64,000 nt of DNA, taken from the NCBI GenBank assembly GCA_021464245.1, contig JADCRB010000025.1, forward strand, positions 568,659 through 632,658, read 5' to 3'. Each line of letters begins with the position of its first letter. Position 1 is the stretch's first letter. The notes under the pieces were generated by a model that did no database searches, was not told the DNA's origin, and saw only the letters and a list, made by a program, of their open reading frames with translations. Position numbers and translations under genes: made by a program. This DNA comes from Carallia brachiata. Taxonomy: Eukaryota; Streptophyta; Magnoliopsida; Malpighiales; Rhizophoraceae. Positions 60,786 through 64,000 of the stretch are shown piece after piece.

Positions 60786-62253
60786 TTAGAGGTGCGCCAG
60801 TGGCATTCTACAACTTAGTGAAGGCGTCGATTTTCTCATCAGACTTGCATTCTCATATGCTAACTTGGATCTTTCTGCAAGCAGTGCCTCCATCTGAAGC
60901 ATATCTGCCCAAACATACGCCAAACCTACGTTGATTCGTTGATGTAATGGTAAATTAATATGTGGTTCAACAGATTCTGGCAGTGAAGATCAAATGGAAT
61001 GATCATCAAATATACATTTAGGGGACGGGGCAAGGGAGGGACCTTTACTGGTCATCTTCCTCTAGTCTAATACCTTCGCAAAATTCATCTCTTAGTGTTC
61101 TGTTCTCCTCTTCAAGCAAACCGTACCTCCCTTGTGCATAACATAAATCAATTTAGTTAACTTCAATTCCCGGCAAGTGAAGCTGCTTTGGTTGCCATAG
61201 AGAGGGTGTTGATGTGATGATTTAAAAGGTGTATAAATGCTTTAATAGGAAAAAAAATTATTTTTGCAGTAAAAATGAATGTTATATAGAGTAAGAAGAA
61301 TGAAACAAAATAATTAGAGTACTAGAGAATTTTAAGAATATATAATTTTTGAATCTTTTTTTTTTCTCTTTACCTCATATAATGGTTACTGCCTGCTTTT
61401 TATAAACTTACAAAATATGTAAACTAATTCAATAAATTTCGATTGCACATGCTGACTTATAGATATGAACACAAATTAAGAATAAAAACTTTACATGTTA
61501 TATTTTTAATATTCAATAAACCAAGGTGATTGATTACACTACCATATACATAAGACAAATAACATCCACTACTCATTTCATACGTAGATATATGTAAGTT
61601 GAACATTATCACTCACTACAAGACGAAACAACATCTAATTTAAACTATTTGGCACACTTGTTCTACTAACTTCTATGACTTTGCAATAATTAATCTTAGT
61701 TTACTTCTATATAACCGACGTCTATTTTTACAAATTTCTTCCTTGCACAATTTATCTTGATTTACTATTGCATCACCAACGTCTAAGAAAGGATAAGCTG
61801 TGAAAAACCGAGAAACCATTACTGCTTAAGTTATGAGCACGGAAACTTGAGAGGTCTCACAACAGATCGACGAATAGACAGTAGAAGGATTGAACCAACA
61901 ATCTTGCCTTTCTTTAGCTTTCCACGGATTATATTAATATGATTATTTTATTCGATAGTTATAGCATATAACTCAAACAAAATAAAAACAAAAAAAAAAA
62001 GCAAAGCAAAACACGTCCAAAAGTCAGGTCTTTTGTCTTCATTTCAAGTTAACGACTTTATAAGTTTACTGGGTGTTTTTGTTTGTCCAGAATGCATTAA
62101 ATTCTCTTAATGAAAGACTGAACTTTCCCTTTTTAAGAACTATATGTAAATAGCAATCTCATAGAGCTAAAGAAACTGGTGTACCTTCTCACAAACCTTC
62201 TGAACATAGCTCAAAGCAACCATTTCAGTGCTAAAAGCTTGGCCTGTGGCAAC
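60786..62253 (-). CDS. Coiled-coil protein, three C-terminal exons (5' part not found)
   Basis: Minus-strand exons 62,253-62,193, 61,130-61,074 and 60,904-60,786 join in phase (1, 1, then stop TAA). They read VATGQAFSTEMVALSYVQKV, then RYGLLEEENRTLRDEF, then MLQMEALLAERSKLAYENAS, ending at SCRMPLAHL. Leu/Ile at heptad spacing and many Glu, Arg and Asn indicate a parallel coiled coil. The first donor used is GTTT|GTGAGA; the alternative AAG|GTACAC two codons later breaks the frame. No upstream exon was found before the window end, so the N-terminus is missing and the gene is partial or pseudogenic here. The family is not recognised. Confidence 0.5.
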
Positions 62254-63549
62254 CTGGAGACCAAAGATCAGTTGTTAACTTGCAGCCAAGAGAAGTAATG
62301 GATAGTGGGCTTAAAGGATTGGGAAAAAAGCCAAGAAAATGCAAAGTAGAAGAAGTGGATGCCCGGGAACTGTCAACAAACACTGCACTATTACAATTCA
62401 GACGTCTCCTTAAGAAAAGCAATAAAAATTATTAAGATTTACGGTTACCAGGAGTCATGATGCTAATCCCAATTGATCTTACTAAACCACCAATTTGGCT
62501 GATTAATAATTATCATTTAAATAAGGTTCACAACCAAGAAAAGAACTTGTAAAAAAAAAAAAAAAAGCAGCAAATTAGTAATGTATGCACGTCCCCGATG
62601 CACGAGTTTTGTTGATTTCCCATTGGTATTAAACGGTTTGGAGGTTCCAAAACGAACTGATCAGAGGGCTTAAACCAGCAAATTAAAGTCCGTTCGCAAG
62701 CTACAACGGCAGGGCCTGCATATAAGAAATGAGCAAATATATATATCTAGAGTGTTTTTGTTTTAGGCAGTATTTCAATTAAAATTAATATTTTTAAAAT
62801 TAAATTGATAATTTTTAAAATATAAAAATAATAAGTATTTTAAAATTATGAATTTTTATTTTAAAAATATTAATCATAATTTTAATTAGAATATCATTTG
62901 AAATAAAAACAACTGGATATTTACATTTTTTTTCATAAAGAAATAGAGAAATTCAAGTTAGTAAGGAAGAGAAGTGACACAATGCCATTTAAAAAAAAAG
63001 TTACATTTTACCCAAAAAATCAAATCTTTCTGTGTTACTTTAAGTGAGTAAAACATCTAAAAGATAATGAAAATTTGTAGAGTTGTGCTGTGGGGAACTA
63101 CAATGCAAAAACATCAAAGTTCCTGGCTACGACTTGGAGGAAATTTCCAGAGCCACCCATCTATTCTCCGGAGCCTTGGAGAAAATTGTAACAAAAAACT
63201 ACTCAATTTCTTGCTTTTATATATATATATATTGGCAAAGATACAAACAGAGAGAGAGCGGACCATGGCAGTTCTTTTGGGTGGCGAAGGGGATGTGCCG
63301 CTGCCAATGGCGGCTATTGGGTGCTGGTGGCGGCGGGAGATATATAAAGAGGGCGGTGAACGAAAATGAAGCAAAAATTGTTGCTTTTCTTTTTGGGGAA
63401 ATAAAAGGATTGGCTGTAATAATTTCTGTTGGTTATATTAAAATAATTTCTATTATTTTAATATAAATTAGAGTTAGATTCTTATGTTATGGCGGTTCAT
63501 CATAGGAGTGGACGAAAAAAAAAAAACAAAATTTCATTTTCTCCAGGGG
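62254..63549. other. Spacer with unresolved open frames
   Basis: Open frames at 63,067-63,466 on both strands overlap. A plus-strand stretch (YDLEEISRATHLFS) faintly recalls a kinase-adjacent segment but is isolated. Upstream exons of the coiled-coil gene would lie here if it is intact; none is convincing. Confidence 0.3.
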
Positions 63550-64000
63550 TGGCGTTGTTAATTTTTATTAATTTTTTTTATTTTTTATATTTTTATTTTT
63601 GTTATTTGTTAAATTTTGTATTTATTACTATTAATTTTTATTTTTTTAGTAACAATATTTTTTTAACTAAAAAAATAAAAAAAATTTATTATAAAGGAGT
63701 TTATTTTTTAAGAAATATTAACGTATAAAGAATGATAGATAAAGAGAGATAGAATGAGTAGAAAATGATAAAGAGAGAAAAAGGAAAGAAAGAAAATAGA
63801 GAGAAAATGAATAAAAAGAATAGTTGAGAGAGAGAAAAGAGAGAGTGTGTGAGTAGAGAGATAATGAGTAGAGATAGTGAGTAGCCAGAGAATACAGAGA
63901 ATATGTAGAGAGAGAAAGAACAGAGAGTGGGTGGAGCGTGAAATAAAAAAGAAGATGATTGAGAGAGGACGGAGAGTGATTATGTAGATAGAGAATAGAT
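63550..64000. mobile_element. Second GA-rich minisatellite element, cut by the window end
   Basis: A/T-rich arm (TTGTATTTATTACTATTAATT) followed from about 63,730 by purine repeats such as GAATGAGTAGAAAATGATAA and GAGTAGAGAGATAATGAGTAG. Both parts match the element at 8,309-9,499 in order and content. The left inverted end is not clear; the right lies outside the window. Confidence 0.5.

Overview
The window looks like nuclear DNA of a flowering plant, most likely a eudicot. It is very AT-rich, has split genes with GT-AG introns, and is crowded with plant transposable elements. No species can be named from the sequence alone. No prokaryotic operon, CRISPR array or rRNA gene was seen.

Layout: 1-6.5 kb is repeat-rich and has no gene I recognise. 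A small two-exon cysteine-rich gene (97 aa) lies at 6.67-7.05 kb (+). Three miniature or non-autonomous DNA transposons follow (7.89-10.07 kb), one of them filled with a GA-rich minisatellite. A five-exon gene for a predicted plastid membrane protein of about 260 aa is at 12.98-14.35 kb (-). From 16.5 to 21.7 kb lie broken, rearranged copies of an endogenous plant pararetrovirus: two tandem RNase H-bearing units, then a coat-protein fragment in the opposite orientation. A third copy of the non-coding part is at 23.5-24.95 kb. Copies two and three each carry a later DNA-transposon insertion with a target-site duplication, and an uninterrupted sister copy in the window serves as the empty site.

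The largest gene is an ABC1K/UbiB-family atypical kinase closest to plastid ABC1K7/SIA1 and ABC1K8/OSA1 (26.1-35.27 kb, +, about 20 exons). It carries an apparent frameshift in an AG run of exon 13, and its last long intron holds an RTE-type LINE with a short duplication. A 5'-truncated Ty1/copia element with a probable 3' LTR (36.2-41.4 kb, +) lies just downstream. Next come an intronless CYP96-type cytochrome P450 with one apparent frameshift (42.85-44.37 kb, -) and an intact five-exon DHHC protein S-acyltransferase of 347 aa (48.05-51.54 kb, -). The right end holds three phase-consistent exons of a coiled-coil protein (60.79-62.25 kb, -) and a second copy of the GA-rich element, cut by the window edge.

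The genes do not form a pathway; they are independent plant housekeeping or metabolic genes separated by transposons. I found no convincing undescribed system. The most useful signals are the two filled/empty transposon site pairs, the rearranged pararetrovirus block, and the frameshifts in two otherwise well-preserved genes, which are either recent inactivations or assembly errors.
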